Below the pieces are notes generated by a model that had not been told where the DNA came from, ran no database searches, and saw only the letters and a program-made list of their open reading frames with translations. Both the position numbers and the translations under genes were made by a program. 64,000 bases of DNA from Cedecea colo (lineage in GTDB: Bacteria > Pseudomonadota > Gammaproteobacteria > Enterobacterales > Enterobacteriaceae), in NCBI RefSeq assembly GCF_011808225.1, contig NZ_SOYS01000001.1, forward strand, positions 248,001 through 312,000, given 5' to 3'. The first letter of the stretch is position 1, and each line of letters starts with the position of its first letter. Below are positions 1 through 7,710 of this stretch, in pieces.

Positions 1-607
1 CTATGCAAGCGTTGAGCAGGCGTTCAATATGGGCGCCGTGGCGGTGGGGGCGACGATTTACTTCGGTTCACCTGAGTCGCGTCGCCAGCTTGAAGAGATT
101 TCCAGCGCGTTTGAACGAGCCCATGAGCTGGGTATGGTCACCGTGCTGTGGGCCTATTTACGTAACCCGGACTTCAAAAAAGACGGCGTGGATTACCACC
201 TCAGCGCCGATCTCACCGGACAGGCGAACCATCTGGCCGCCACTATTGGCGCGGACATCGTTAAGCAGAAAATGGCCGAAAATAACGGCGGCTACAAAGC
301 GGTTAACTTCGGCTATACCGACGATCGCGTATATACCAAACTGACCACCGATAACCCAATCGATCTGGTTCGTTATCAGCTCGCCAACTGCTATATGGGT
401 CGTGCCGGATTGATCAATTCCGGGGGAGCTGCGGGCGGAGAAACTGACCTTACTGACGCGGTACGTACCGCCGTTATCAATAAACGTGCAGGCGGTATGG
501 GGCTGATTCTGGGCCGTAAAGCGTTCAAAAAATCCATGCCCGAAGGCGTGAAGCTGATTAACGCCGTGCAGGATGTTTACCTGGATACGAAGGTGAGCAT
601 CGCGTAG
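1..607 (+). CDS. fbaB: Class I fructose-bisphosphate aldolase FbaB, C-terminal part
   Basis: This is the C-terminal ~200 residues of a gene that begins before the window; the reading frame is open from base 2. The protein, with stretches such as [31 protein letters not shown] and [18 protein letters not shown], is almost identical to my recollection of E. coli FbaB, a DhnA-type class I (Schiff-base) aldolase of about 350 residues. It cleaves fructose 1,6-bisphosphate to DHAP and glyceraldehyde 3-phosphate in the cytoplasm, mainly in gluconeogenic growth. It is convergent with yegS, 31 bases away, with no clear terminator between them. The truncation is only due to the window edge. Confidence 0.95.
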   Translation, partial: YASVEQAFNMGAVAVGATIYFGSPESRRQLEEISSAFERAHELGMVTVLWAYLRNPDFKKDGVDYHLSADLTGQANHLAATIGADIVKQKMAENNGGYKAVNFGYTDDRVYTKLTTDNPIDLVRYQLANCYMGRAGLINSGGAAGGETDLTDAVRTAVINKRAGGMGLILGRKAFKKSMPEGVKLINAVQDVYLDTKVSIA

Positions 608-638
608 CTGTCTGTTCGTCCTGCACGGCTGTTTGCGC

Positions 639-1538
639 TTAGCCCAGCAGCGGGCAATTTGGCGGTAAACGGCAGCGCAGGGCGCTTGGATGAACGTCGA
701 TGCGAAACTCGCGTCCCTTTAACGGCTCGCCGTCGAGGTTAAAGGTTATCTCGTGCGGCGCGCTGATTTCAAACCATGAGGATTGTCCGTCAATGATATT
801 CGGGCTTTCCTCCGGGCGGGTCAGGGTGGTTAACAAAGCCGGCAGTAATTCTTCGCCGGTAAAAATCCGCAGATCCAGCAGCCCATCATTAATGAGAGCC
901 TGCGGGCAAAGCTGCTGTCCGCCGCCGGCCTGGCGACCGTTACCGATACCTATCACCAGCGCGTCACCTTCCCAGGCAAAATTCTCGCCGCGAATTTCAC
1001 AGCGGTCGGGCTTTAGCGTGTCGAGACGCAACAATCCGTGGATTAAATAAGAGACGCCGCCAAGCGCGGCTTTGAGCTTTTCCGGCGTTTCGGTCGTAAT
1101 GCGGGTACCAAAACCGCCTGTCGCCATATTCATAAAGAAAGCCGTTTTATTGACCTCCACCAGATCGATATCAAAAGCGTGGCCGACCATAGCCAGCTGC
1201 AGGGCTTTATCCAGCTCGACGGGAATGCCAATGCTGGTGGCAAAATCGTTTGCCGTTCCCAACGGTAAAATGCCCAGCGCAGGGCGGTTAGCGGGATCGC
1301 GTTGCGCCAGCGCCGTCGCTACTTCATTGATGGTGCCGTCACCTCCGCCTGCCACCACGGTTTCCACGCCCAGATCGATTGCCTCATCAACATAGCGGGC
1401 GGCATCGCCCTGTTCCCAGGTAACGCGAACGTGCAGCCTGTAACCTTCTTCTCGCATCACGCCGATCGCGCTACGCAGCTCTGGAATATTGGCACCCTTG
1501 CCGTTGAGGATAACAAGCGTTACCGGAAGCTTTTCCAT
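639..1538 (-). CDS. yegS: Lipid kinase YegS
   Basis: The 299-residue protein has the length of E. coli YegS, a soluble DAGK-catalytic-fold kinase that phosphorylates phosphatidylglycerol in vitro. The nucleotide-binding motif [11 protein letters not shown] lies near residue 65, followed by [13 protein letters not shown], both diagnostic of the diacylglycerol/sphingosine/NAD kinase superfamily. The N-terminal [10 protein letters not shown] strand and the C-terminal beta-sandwich containing NLDGEPL also fit. The ATG at 1538 is preceded on the minus strand by a purine-rich AGGTAA-type ribosome-binding site. It is a single gene between cyaR and fbaB. The physiological role of the family is not settled. 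Confidence 0.95.
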   Translation of the reverse strand: MEKLPVTLVILNGKGANIPELRSAIGVMREEGYRLHVRVTWEQGDAARYVDEAIDLGVETVVAGGGDGTINEVATALAQRDPANRPALGILPLGTANDFATSIGIPVELDKALQLAMVGHAFDIDLVEVNKTAFFMNMATGGFGTRITTETPEKLKAALGGVSYLIHGLLRLDTLKPDRCEIRGENFAWEGDALVIGIGNGRQAGGGQQLCPQALINDGLLDLRIFTGEELLPALLTTLTRPEESPNIIDGQSSWFEISAPHEITFNLDGEPLKGREFRIDVHPSALRCRLPPNCPLLG

Positions 1539-1618
1539 GGTTTACCTCAGGAAGATCAATGATAAGAAAGTGTATCGCATGAAAGACGCGGGCGGGTAAG
1601 AACGAGACGAATTAGCAG

Positions 1619-1705
1619 AAAAAAGAAGGCCTGCGCAAGGGAGATTGTGCAGGCCAAGGAGGTGGTTCCTAGTACAACTAGCATTTATGGGTTATGTTTT
1701 TCAGC
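1619..1705 (-). ncRNA. cyaR: CyaR small regulatory RNA
   Basis: Read on the minus strand from 1705, the sequence starts GCTGAAAAACATAACCCAT, contains the AGGAACCACCTCCTT loop, and ends in a GC-rich hairpin (GGCCTGCACA paired with TGCGCAGGCC, loop about 8) followed by TTCTTTTTT at 1627-1619. This matches the E. coli Hfq-dependent sRNA CyaR (RyeE) almost base for base in the 5' end and seed loop. The length of about 87 nt and the location just downstream of yegQ are the same. CyaR represses ompX, luxS, nadE and yqaE through the CCUCC-containing loop, which resembles an anti-Shine-Dalgarno. The terminator arms differ from E. coli but keep pairing, which supports a functional RNA. Confidence 0.95.
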
Positions 1706-1711
1706 CCGCAA

Positions 1712-1754
1712 ATAATAACTAACTCAGGCGGGGCGGTGTGTGATCGATTTCTAA
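1712..1754 (-). promoter_or_regulatory. CRP-dependent promoter of cyaR
   Basis: On the minus strand a CRP-like site reads TTAGA-N6-TCACA at 1754-1739; the promoter-proximal half is perfect and the other matches 3 of 5. Its centre is 1746.5, which is 41.5 bases upstream of the cyaR 5' end at 1705, the classic class II position. A -10 hexamer TATTAT at 1717-1712 falls exactly at -12 to -7. No good -35 box is present, as expected for class II CRP activation. cAMP-CRP control of CyaR is known in E. coli and Salmonella. Confidence 0.85.
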
Positions 1755-1789
1755 GAATCCTCTCACCGGGAAAAAATAATCCAAATTAA

Positions 1790-3151
1790 CTAGTTAGCGT
1801 GCGGATTCTGGGTGGTCTGACCTGCCAGGTTGCGCATTAGCAGTGCATAATCCAGCAACACATCCTGCGGCACAGGCAACCATACGGTGTGGCCATCGCC
1901 GGGCGCCACGTCAATCGGCTGCGCTTTGCCGTTTTCTAATAGTTCCAGCGTGAACGTTACATTGCCCTGCGGGGTCATTAACTCAAGGCTGTCGCCGAGC
2001 AGGAATTTATTTTTCACCGCAACGGCTGCCAGATCGCCCCGACGCTCGCCCGTGAATTCACCGACAAACTGCTGGCGCTCGGAAATAGAATGGCCATATT
2101 CGTAGTTCTGATGGCTTTCGTGCGTGTGACGGCGCAGGAACCCTTCGGTATAGCCACGGTGCGCCAGTCCTTCCAGCGTTTGCAGAAGCGTTGGATCGAA
2201 AGGTTTGCCTGCCGCAGCGTCATCAATTGCCCGGCGATAAACCTGGGCGGTACGCGCGCAGTAGTAATAGGATTTAGTCCGGCCTTCGATTTTTAACGAA
2301 TGCACGCCCATTTTCGTCAGGCGTTCCACGTGTTCAATGGCCCGTAGATCCCTGGAATTCATGATGTAGGTGCCGTGTTCATCTTCAAACGCGGTCATAT
2401 ACTCGCCCGGGCGTTTAGCCTCTTCCATCATAAAAACTTTATCGGTCGGCGCGCCCACGCCAAGCGTTGGCACGATATTCTGTACCGGGATAGGCTCATG
2501 AACGTGGACGATATTGCCCACCGCATCTTCTTTGCCTTCTTCTACTTTGTATTCCCAGCGGCAGGCGTTGGTGCAGGTTCCCTGGTTTGGATCGCGTTTG
2601 TTGATATACCCCGAAAGCAGGCAACGGCCGGAGTAGGCCATGCACAGCGCGCCGTGAACAAAAATTTCCAGCTCCATCTCCGGCACCTGCTCACGAATTT
2701 CCGCGATTTCTTCTAACGACAGTTCGCGTGAGAGGATGACGCGGGTCAATCCCATCTGCTTCCAGAACTTCACCGTCGCCCAGTTAACGGCGTTGGCCTG
2801 TACCGACAGATGAATGTCTGTTTCAGGGAAGGCTTCGCGTACCAGCATGATCAGGCCCGGATCGGACATAATCAGCGCGTCCGGCCCCATCTCGACGACC
2901 GGCTTCAGATCGCGGATAAAGGTTTTCAGCTTGGCGTTGTGCGGGGCGATGTTAACCACGACGTAGAATTTTTTACCCAGCGCATGGGCTTCGTTGATGC
3001 CGAGCTGCAAATTTTCGTGGTTAAACTCGTTATTACGCACGCGCAGGCTGTAACGCGGCTGGCCTGCGTAAACGGCATCTGCACCATAGGCGAAAGCGTA
3101 ACGCATATTTTTCAGCGTTCCCGCTGGCGATAAAAGTTCTGGTTTAAACAT
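1790..3151 (-). CDS. yegQ: tRNA hydroxylation protein TrhP / U32 peptidase family YegQ
   Basis: The 453-residue product has the same length and nearly the same sequence as E. coli YegQ (TrhP). It belongs to peptidase family U32 and is required for prephenate-dependent 5-hydroxylation of U34 in certain tRNAs. The signature EIFVHGALCMAYSGRCLLS near residue 165 holds the conserved family motif, and four nearby cysteines (CMAYSGRC, GTCTNAC) are candidates for Fe-S ligation as in related U32 proteins. The N-terminal half is a TIM-barrel (MFKPELLSPAGTLKNM). It is transcribed leftward toward cyaR. In E. coli its upstream neighbour is yegP; here it is the glycocin-like operon. Confidence 0.95.
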   Translation of the reverse strand: MFKPELLSPAGTLKNMRYAFAYGADAVYAGQPRYSLRVRNNEFNHENLQLGINEAHALGKKFYVVVNIAPHNAKLKTFIRDLKPVVEMGPDALIMSDPGLIMLVREAFPETDIHLSVQANAVNWATVKFWKQMGLTRVILSRELSLEEIAEIREQVPEMELEIFVHGALCMAYSGRCLLSGYINKRDPNQGTCTNACRWEYKVEEGKEDAVGNIVHVHEPIPVQNIVPTLGVGAPTDKVFMMEEAKRPGEYMTAFEDEHGTYIMNSRDLRAIEHVERLTKMGVHSLKIEGRTKSYYYCARTAQVYRRAIDDAAAGKPFDPTLLQTLEGLAHRGYTEGFLRRHTHESHQNYEYGHSISERQQFVGEFTGERRGDLAAVAVKNKFLLGDSLELMTPQGNVTFTLELLENGKAQPIDVAPGDGHTVWLPVPQDVLLDYALLMRNLAGQTTQNPHAN

Positions 3152-3179
3152 GATGTTCCCGGTCTGATGTCAGGTCAGA

Positions 3180-3248
3180 ACCGCTTCACCTGATGAAGCG
3201 GTGATAGCAAGGCTTTGGCATTACCCCAATTTTAGGGCGGGAATTGTA
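3180..3248 (-). promoter_or_regulatory. yegQ upstream region: candidate -10 and 5'-leader hairpin
   Basis: In the 137 bases between the ABC transporter stop and yegQ, the minus strand carries TACAAT at 3248-3243, a plausible -10, with no convincing -35. Downstream, in what would be the 5' leader, is a perfect 9-bp stem (ACCGCTTCA / TGAAGCGGT, 5-base loop) at 3202-3180, some 30 bases before the yegQ start. It lacks a T-run, so it is unlikely to be an ordinary terminator for the upstream operon. It may be an mRNA-stabilising or regulatory hairpin. Assignment is by inspection only. Confidence 0.4.
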
Positions 3249-3288
3249 GCGCTTATTAACGCCAGAAACCACCTCATGCGCAGGGAGA

Positions 3289-5391
3289 TTAAACGCCCAG
3301 CCTAATCACCCGATGGGCTGAGGCGATAGTGGAAGGGCGGTGGGCAACAAGGACTCGCGTCATGCCGAGCCCGGCGATGGCCTCATTGATTAGCCGCTCG
3401 TTTTCTTCGTCCAGATGGCTGGTGGCCTCGTCCATAAAAAGAATGCCCGGGCGGCTATAGAGCGCGCGGGCGATAAACAAACGCTGTTTTTGTCCGCCGG
3501 ACAAACCCTCGCCCAGTTCGCCAACCAGCGTGTCATAGCCCATCGGCAACGCTGAAATATCGTCGTGGATATTGCTGAGCTTTGCGCACTCCACCATCCA
3601 CGCTTCATCTACGTTTTGGCTGAATGCGGAAATGTTGCCGCGCAGTGAACCGGAAAGCAGTTTGTCATCCTGAAGGATGCTGGCGATGGCGCGGCGGTAG
3701 TTATGCACGCCTGCCTGATAAACATCCAGGCCATCAACCATAATTCTGCCGCTCTGTGGCGCCGTCAGGCCGCAAAGCAGCTTCATCAGCGTGGTCTTTC
3801 CGCAGCCGGACGGGCCGATGATGGCAACGCTTTCGCCCGCCTTAACGGATAAATTCAGCTCGTTTATCACCGACGAGGCGTATTTGTCGTAGCGAAAGGT
3901 CAACTTTTGCGTTGCAAGCTCCAGCGCCTTTCCCGTCGGAAAAAGCTTGCGGGTGGGCGTTTCAGGTTCAGTAGGCGATAAGGCGATGTCTGATACCCGC
4001 TCGTTGTGTAAAGAGAGCATCCGTAGCTGGAGCAAAGTATCGGTAAAGGCCAGAGCGCTCTCGGAAAACAGCGCGCGAAAGGTGCCAAAAGCTATCCAGG
4101 CTCCCAGCGTCATCTGATTGTCCAGCACGCGTGTGACGCCAAACCAGAGGATCAGAATATACTCGCAGGTGCCAATTAGCGTCCCGATCAGGGTGAAGGT
4201 CATGTCGAATTTCGCCAGCATGATGCCGGAGTTGGTCGTGTTGACGTTCAGATTCATCATATTACGGCAGCGGCGGTCCTCCAGGCCCTGAGAACGGATA
4301 GTGGCGATGCTAAAAAGCGTCTCGGTCAGATACGAATTTGCGCTGGCATCTTTGACCAGCTGTTCTTCCGACATCTGCCGGTAAACCGGCCAGGTCATTA
4401 GCCGAATGAGGATATAAATCAGCGTAAAGGCCATGGCGATAAAGCTTAATGCGCCGCCATAAAAGAATAAAAGCGCAAGCGAACCGCTGATGATAAGAAA
4501 GCTCACCATGCCGCCGGTAATTTCGGTGATGAACGTTTCGCGAATGGTATCGATGGAGAAATAGCGTGACTGGATATCGCCAAGCTTGCGTTTTTCAAAC
4601 CAGGCCAACGGAAGACGCACCAGATGACGGAAAAGCCCGTCCTTCCACTGTAAATCCGTGGTGGCGCCGATCATAACGATCGCCCAGTGGCGCCATAGGC
4701 TGACGGCGGTTTGCAGCAGGGTTATCAGCATCAGTCCAGAACAGATAACCGTCAACAGGCTTCGATCGTTTTCAGGGATCGCGTGGTCCATAATGAGCTG
4801 GGTGCCAACGGGAAGCAGCAGGCCAATAAATTCAATCATTAGTGACAGCAAAAAAAGTTTGCTGAGTACGCCTTTCAATCCGCTGATATTGCGCAGCAGA
4901 TCGAGGGTTTTCATCCTTTGCGGTTTACTCTGCCGGGTAAACGCAACCTTTGGCCACAGTTCAAAGGCAACGCCGGTAAAGCTTTTCGAAAGCGCATCTA
5001 ATTTCAGCGTTTTCACTCCCACGGCGGGATCGTGTAGGGTGATTTTATTGCCCTTGATGCGGGTGAGCACGACAAAATGGTTGAACTCCCAGTGCAAAAT
5101 GCAGGGAAGCGAAAGCTTATGAAGCTCGTCGGGTTCAACGAAAAGCGCCCGCGAGGCCATTTCCAGCTCCCCGGAAATTTGCGCAAGCGTATCGAGCGTA
5201 CAGCCATGCAGGGAAATACCGTGTTCCTGCCTCAGAGACAGTATGTTTGTCTGCTTACCATGCCACGAGGCCACCATCGCCAGGCAGGCCAGCCCGCACT
5301 CGCTCGACTCGCTTTGCAGCATAACCGGCACCTTACGGCGCAGCTTTATATTCAGCCCCCCGATACCGGAAGGGGCATTATTATTTTCCAT
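3289..5391 (-). CDS. Bacteriocin-type peptidase-containing ABC transporter (CvaB-like)
   Basis: The 700-residue protein has three parts. An N-terminal C39 peptidase (about 20-150) carries Gln26, Cys32 in QSESSECGLACLAM, His105 in WEFNHFVVL and Asp121 in LHDPAVG, so the catalytic set is complete. A transmembrane ABC exporter domain covers about 170-450. The ATPase has Walker A GPSGCGKTT near 525, signature LSGGQKQRL near 630 and Walker B ILFMDEATSHLD near 650. This is the CvaB/PCAT architecture that cuts a double-glycine leader and exports the peptide, in Gram-negatives together with an HlyD-type adaptor and TolC. It is the last gene of the operon and overlaps the adaptor gene by 11 bases. The likely substrate is the precursor encoded at 9377-9661. 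Confidence 0.93.
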   Translation of the reverse strand: MENNNAPSGIGGLNIKLRRKVPVMLQSESSECGLACLAMVASWHGKQTNILSLRQEHGISLHGCTLDTLAQISGELEMASRALFVEPDELHKLSLPCILHWEFNHFVVLTRIKGNKITLHDPAVGVKTLKLDALSKSFTGVAFELWPKVAFTRQSKPQRMKTLDLLRNISGLKGVLSKLFLLSLMIEFIGLLLPVGTQLIMDHAIPENDRSLLTVICSGLMLITLLQTAVSLWRHWAIVMIGATTDLQWKDGLFRHLVRLPLAWFEKRKLGDIQSRYFSIDTIRETFITEITGGMVSFLIISGSLALLFFYGGALSFIAMAFTLIYILIRLMTWPVYRQMSEEQLVKDASANSYLTETLFSIATIRSQGLEDRRCRNMMNLNVNTTNSGIMLAKFDMTFTLIGTLIGTCEYILILWFGVTRVLDNQMTLGAWIAFGTFRALFSESALAFTDTLLQLRMLSLHNERVSDIALSPTEPETPTRKLFPTGKALELATQKLTFRYDKYASSVINELNLSVKAGESVAIIGPSGCGKTTLMKLLCGLTAPQSGRIMVDGLDVYQAGVHNYRRAIASILQDDKLLSGSLRGNISAFSQNVDEAWMVECAKLSNIHDDISALPMGYDTLVGELGEGLSGGQKQRLFIARALYSRPGILFMDEATSHLDEENERLINEAIAGLGMTRVLVAHRPSTIASAHRVIRLGV

Positions 5392-6661
5392 CTACGGGCC
5401 CCGAAGTATCGTTCCTGATGCGGGAAAGCGGGGAGAGCACCCACTCGATAAGGCTTCTTTTTTCCAGGAATAAAACGCCGCTGGCGCGCATGCCGTTTTG
5501 CGGCAGGAAGGTTTTATCGCGATAACGGAAGAGGGCGTTCTGCGGTTTGACGATGAGCTTGAACCAGGTCTCAGAGGGATCGGCCATTTTTGTTTTGGCG
5601 GACGGCCAGATTGCCATTTCCTGTACGGGCGTGGGAAGTTCAGAAACTGACTGAATGGTGCTAAAAAACTGGCCAAACTTCTCGGCCGGGAAGGCCGCGT
5701 AGCGAACGTTTACGATATCCCCCGGTGCAATGTAAGGGACGGCATAGGCGGGAACCCAGAACACCAGCGCGTAATGACTAACGTTGCCCGGAATAATCTG
5801 CGCCAGGCTGTCGCCATTGTTAATCGTCTGTCCGACGACAACGCCTGTCGTTTCAATTTTACCCTCAACGGGTGAGGTGATAACCACAGTACCGTTTGCC
5901 TCGACGCTGGCGCGCTGGCTTAATAACTCGCCTCTTTGGATTTCAAGCTCAAAAAGCTGGTTGTCAAAGTCAGTCGCCTGGGTCTGCAACGTGCTGGTCA
6001 GCAGCATAGTTTGCAGATTATTTTGCTCATGCTGGGTGCTGATATTTAACAGGTTAATTTGTTGCTGGTGATGCAGTGAAATCTGGTTGGTTAGCTGATC
6101 TTTGGTTATCAGGCCTCTGCGCAGGTGTTGCTGATAGCTCTCCATATTCGCCTGCGTATTTTCGAGCCCGGCTCGGGCGCTGGCTACTATCTTTTGCGAA
6201 TGTGCCAGAGCGGATTCATAGCTGACTTTTTGTTTTCTCAGCGTGTCGAGGGTGACAAGCTTATTTTGCTTAACCCGCAAAATAATGCTGTCTAACGCCG
6301 AAATCTGCTTTTCGATATTCTCTTTTTGTATGGTACTGAACACGCCAGCGTTAATGGTGCGGTCGATATTAATCTCATAGAGCGGCGTCCCTTTTTTGAC
6401 AACCGTTCCGGGCAGCACAAAGCTGCGCTCGATAATGCCCTGCCAGCTGGAGAATAACGTGATGGCGCGCGGCACCGAGACCAGTTCCCCGGTGACCACC
6501 ACCCGGCGATGCCAGGAGCCCAGGATAAGAAACGCCGCTATCAGCGTGAAAAACGAGAAGGTAATAATGGCCAGCAGCCAGGCGGGAAACCCGCCGCGCA
6601 TGACGGCTTTGCCGCGCCATGAAGTGACACGATGTTCTAACGCTTCCTTTCTGAATATCAT
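5381..6661 (-). CDS. HlyD/CvaA-family membrane fusion protein
   Basis: The 426-residue protein has a short cytoplasmic N-terminus, one membrane segment at about 30-50 (WLLAIITFSFFTLIAAFLIL), a lipoyl-type half motif (GTVVKKGTPLYEI), a long helical hairpin rich in Gln/Leu from about 110 to 255, a second lipoyl half (SPVEGKIETTGVVVGQTI) and a beta-barrel end. It is the periplasmic adaptor that would connect the neighbouring peptidase ABC transporter to a TolC-type outer-membrane channel; no TolC gene is in the island. The start ATG overlaps the preceding glycosyltransferase gene by 4 bases, and the end overlaps the transporter start, so translation is probably coupled. Confidence 0.92.
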   Translation of the reverse strand: MIFRKEALEHRVTSWRGKAVMRGGFPAWLLAIITFSFFTLIAAFLILGSWHRRVVVTGELVSVPRAITLFSSWQGIIERSFVLPGTVVKKGTPLYEINIDRTINAGVFSTIQKENIEKQISALDSIILRVKQNKLVTLDTLRKQKVSYESALAHSQKIVASARAGLENTQANMESYQQHLRRGLITKDQLTNQISLHHQQQINLLNISTQHEQNNLQTMLLTSTLQTQATDFDNQLFELEIQRGELLSQRASVEANGTVVITSPVEGKIETTGVVVGQTINNGDSLAQIIPGNVSHYALVFWVPAYAVPYIAPGDIVNVRYAAFPAEKFGQFFSTIQSVSELPTPVQEMAIWPSAKTKMADPSETWFKLIVKPQNALFRYRDKTFLPQNGMRASGVLFLEKRSLIEWVLSPLSRIRNDTSGPVDGK

Positions 6662-7710
6662 GATTTAACAGCGCCATTTTCAGATTCGTGTCTTTGTATA
6701 TACATTGCCATTTCAGCGAGTATATGTTTATAGCCGTCGGGGTTTAATTTCTCGCTCAGATATTCATCAGTGGGCAAATTTTCTGTTTCACCTAAAAGGC
6801 CGAGGCTTGTCCGGGTCGCCATAAGAAAATTAGTTCGTGCCTGTAGATAATTAGCCAGCAGGTACAGCAAACAGGTGTTTTTATCTCTGTAGTGTTTATA
6901 AAGCGCTTTTGCATGCTGCCTGGCATGTTTATATTCGTGTTTTTCCAGCAAATACATAATAAGTTTTGATTTAACGTTGAAGGCATAAACTTCCCAGCTA
7001 TCAGCATAAGGCAAAGGAAGCGCCCCAAAGTGCTGAAGAATCGCTTCATATTCTGGTTCGCAAGGCGTTAAGTAACGCAGAGCAAAATATTTCCACCTCA
7101 GGTTATCCGGTTCTGTCCGCATTTGCTCAGCGAGTAAGCTTTTGTTTCTTAAATGCTTGTTTTTTTCCTCGTAGGCACTGTTAATGTACCCATAGTGAAG
7201 AATTTTAATGTCAGGGAGGCAAATAAGCTTGTAGTCTTCTGCCTCGAGATATTCATGAACTTTACCATGATAGCGAAGCGAGGTTCTTTTTCTGAAGATT
7301 CTGGCATTATTGATAAGGCTGCTGCCGTCGAGATTATCGATCAGCGGTGCATAGAGTGCGTTTATGTCGTCGTGGCTAATTTTACGTAGCGTATTTCGGA
7401 AGACGTGCCTTGTTTCCGTCGCGATACATTCATCGGCATCAATCACCAGACACCAGGCGTTGCTGGTCAAAGAAATGGCAAAGTTTCGCATTGCTGAAAA
7501 ATCATTATTCCAGTCGCGGAAATAAAGCTTAACCCTGGCCGGATGCTGTAATATCAGCCTCACCGTGTTATCGGTAGAACCGGTATCAACGATGATTATT
7601 TCATCAACCAGTCCGTGTAGCGAATCGAGAGTAGAAGTAATGGTCTTTTGCTCGTTGAAGCAAAGGATTACCGCGCTGATTTCTGCGGCTTCTAAGATTG
7701 TTTCATCCAT
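6658..7710 (-). CDS. SunS-like peptide glycosyltransferase (GT2 family)
   Basis: The 350-residue protein has a GT-A fold start (ISAVILCFNEQKTI), the nucleotide-sugar region DEIIIVDTGSTDNTV, the block FRDWNNDFSAMRNFA near 65-78 and a metal-binding DXD (Asp91-Ala-Asp93). By eye it aligns along most of its length with SunS of Bacillus subtilis, the enzyme that glucosylates a cysteine of sublancin: EKWKNDFSYARN, FIDAD, FHGKVHE and YHNGY of SunS correspond to RDWNNDFSAMRN, VIDAD, YHGKVHE and LHYGY here. The C-terminal 130 residues look helical, as in the SunS dimerisation/TPR-like part. With the linked precursor, the likely role is S- or O-glycosylation of the core peptide. The gene overlaps the upstream one by 19 bases and is clearly AT-richer than the backbone. 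Confidence 0.83.
   Translation of the reverse strand: MDETILEAAEISAVILCFNEQKTITSTLDSLHGLVDEIIIVDTGSTDNTVRLILQHPARVKLYFRDWNNDFSAMRNFAISLTSNAWCLVIDADECIATETRHVFRNTLRKISHDDINALYAPLIDNLDGSSLINNARIFRKRTSLRYHGKVHEYLEAEDYKLICLPDIKILHYGYINSAYEEKNKHLRNKSLLAEQMRTEPDNLRWKYFALRYLTPCEPEYEAILQHFGALPLPYADSWEVYAFNVKSKLIMYLLEKHEYKHARQHAKALYKHYRDKNTCLLYLLANYLQARTNFLMATRTSLGLLGETENLPTDEYLSEKLNPDGYKHILAEMAMYIQRHESENGAVKS

Noticed and set aside
1779-1798. Palindrome CTAACTAGTTAG at the end of yegQ as a possible terminator or attachment site
   Set aside because: It has no loop, overlaps the stop codon region and is not followed by a T-run on the yegQ strand; no matching copy was seen at the other island edge.
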